Below are positions 63,153-64,000 of a DNA stretch of 64,000 nucleotides, one piece after another; within the stretch, counting starts at the first letter, position 1, and each line of letters starts with the position of its first letter. The notes below the pieces were generated by a model that had not been told where the DNA came from, searched no databases, and saw only the letters and a list, made by a program, of their open reading frames with translations. Location: NCBI GenBank assembly GCA_002869145.1, contig PKTM01000028.1:17942-81941 (forward strand). Direction: 5' to 3'. Position numbers and translations under genes: made by a program. The stretch is from Denitrovibrio sp. GTDB taxonomy: Bacteria; Chrysiogenota; Deferribacteres; Deferribacterales; Geovibrionaceae.

Positions 63153-64000
63153 TTAATCGCCTACATACTCCAGCTCTATAGCTATAGCTCCGCCGACTCT
63201 TGGCCTGAAAAATCCGTTATTTCCATTTGCTGTGATAGTTACAGTCCTTCTGTCACCGGAAATTGTGCCGCCTCCAGTAGGATGTGTGCCGACAACCTCC
63301 CAATATGTTCTTGGACTCAGCCTGAAAGGGGTTCCTCTCAGGTCTATTGCATTGGTGAGTGATATGCCGCTGTCTCTTTTATGTCTTCCGTCTTTACTGC
63401 CGACACCGGTTCCGTATGGTGCATAAGTGAGCTGGTTGTTAGAGCATCCGAAACTGTGCCCAAGAGGCCATGTTGTAGTTGTAACCGGATACATTGCGTT
63501 TTCTGAAAATTTATTATCGCAGTGATCCAGATATATGGTATTAGCCCCTGTGTTGTAAAGTCTTACTCTGTTGTACACTGTTATCAGGTCTGGCCATTTA
63601 GGGGAGTTATGGGGTTTCCAGTTCCAGTAGTTTATTATGCCGGAAAAGTTTGAGCCCTGCTGATAGAAAGGGTCTGACATGTCGTCGCTTGCGTGCGCTG
63701 TTGTTATGGAGTTGTAAGGCACGTCCATATATGTAGACATGACACCGTTTGTGTTTTCACAGTATACGTCTATAGGTTTTTCAGAATCCCCGTTAAGGTA
63801 GACAGTTCTCTGATGGCCATTCACATTTTCGCCAAGTGTTTCAGAATAGTCCAGACAGTCTTTAGGATAAAAGTCTGTATGCCCAGGGAAATTTGCTCTT
63901 ATTGCAGAGATGTCAGGAAGATCAGCTGAGTCTGGATAGTCACAATTAAAGGTTTCCAGTGCGCACACATCCATAGACTGCTGAAGAGTGTACAGATATC
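63153..64000 (-). CDS. Large surface protein with GON-like domain, 5' end beyond window
   Basis: The open frame runs to the window edge without a start (upstream residues YLYTLQQS precede the first ATG), so it is the C-terminal part of a longer protein. Cys-rich and aromatic segments include DCLDYSETLGENVNGHQRTV and GDSEKPIDVYCENTNG, with later NTIYLDHCDNKFSENAMYPV. The series DC..YL-GD..KPI.VYC resembles the GON domain of extracellular proteins. It is probably exported; adhesion or matrix role is inference. It converges on tRNA-Ala. Confidence 0.5.
   Translation of the reverse strand, partial: YLYTLQQSMDVCALETFNCDYPDSADLPDISAIRANFPGHTDFYPKDCLDYSETLGENVNGHQRTVYLNGDSEKPIDVYCENTNGVMSTYMDVPYNSITTAHASDDMSDPFYQQGSNFSGIINYWNWKPHNSPKWPDLITVYNRVRLYNTGANTIYLDHCDNKFSENAMYPVTTTTWPLGHSFGCSNNQLTYAPYGTGVGSKDGRHKRDSGISLTNAIDLRGTPFRLSPRTYWEVVGTHPTGGGTISGDRRTVTITANGNNGFFRPRVGGAIAIELEYVGD

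Overview
The window reads as a bacterial chromosome of moderate GC, most likely a member of the Deferribacterota (Denitrovibrio/Geovibrio-like). This rests on gene content and protein style (long dcw cluster, CheZ with a MinD/FlhG-like ATPase, AmtB-GlnK, chemoreceptor with a CZB domain) and is inference, not a database match.

Layout. 1-3.5 kb (minus): a chemotaxis block with an apparently broken CheW-acidic linker-CheZ reading frame, a MinD/ParA-like ATPase and a DUF2062 membrane protein. 3.8-6.5 kb: an XRE/S24-like regulator, then amtB-glnK behind a sigma-54-like promoter. 6.8-18.9 kb (minus): a compact phage virion operon (protease/scaffold, decoration protein, lambda-E-type capsid, connectors, and fibre/baseplate-like proteins). 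19.1-28.6 kb: TPR lipoprotein, a subtilase with its XRE regulator and a divergent excisionase-like HTH protein, ftsY, a spore-photoproduct-lyase-like radical SAM enzyme, a ROK kinase and a Fic protein. 28.8-31.8 kb (plus): terminase small and large subunits and a Mu gp29-like portal, the missing head of the same phage module, now in the opposite orientation. 31.9-42.6 kb: rhodanese, SMC, PAS protein-FapA, a second Fic protein, MazG and a chemoreceptor. 42.8-59.4 kb (plus): mraZ, a small unknown ORF, rsmH, ftsL, ftsI, murE, murF, mraY, murD, ftsW, murG, murC, ddl, ftsQ, ftsA, ftsZ (no murB). 59.4-64 kb: glycosyltransferase, third Fic protein, YitT-family membrane protein, tRNA-Ala(GGC), and an edge-truncated GON-like surface protein.

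Two patterns stand out. First, several otherwise intact genes carry a single in-frame stop with the frame perfectly kept on both sides: the acidic-CheZ frame (TAA, TAG), a phage fibre gene (TGA), the subtilase (TGA exactly at the Gly of the GTSxAAP active-site motif), the terminase large subunit (TGA) and the presumably essential murF (TGA). They may be sequence errors, real nonsense mutations tolerated through suppression, or recoding. TGA is clearly a normal stop elsewhere here. Second, inverting about 18.9-31.8 kb would rejoin the phage genes into one minus-strand module in standard order, so a chromosomal inversion probably split the prophage. Three Fic paralogs with a shared C-terminal winged-helix-like segment show graded decay of the catalytic motif, suggesting regulators evolved from AMP transferases. 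The XRE-subtilase pair with a divergent HTH gene is the best candidate for an undescribed system.
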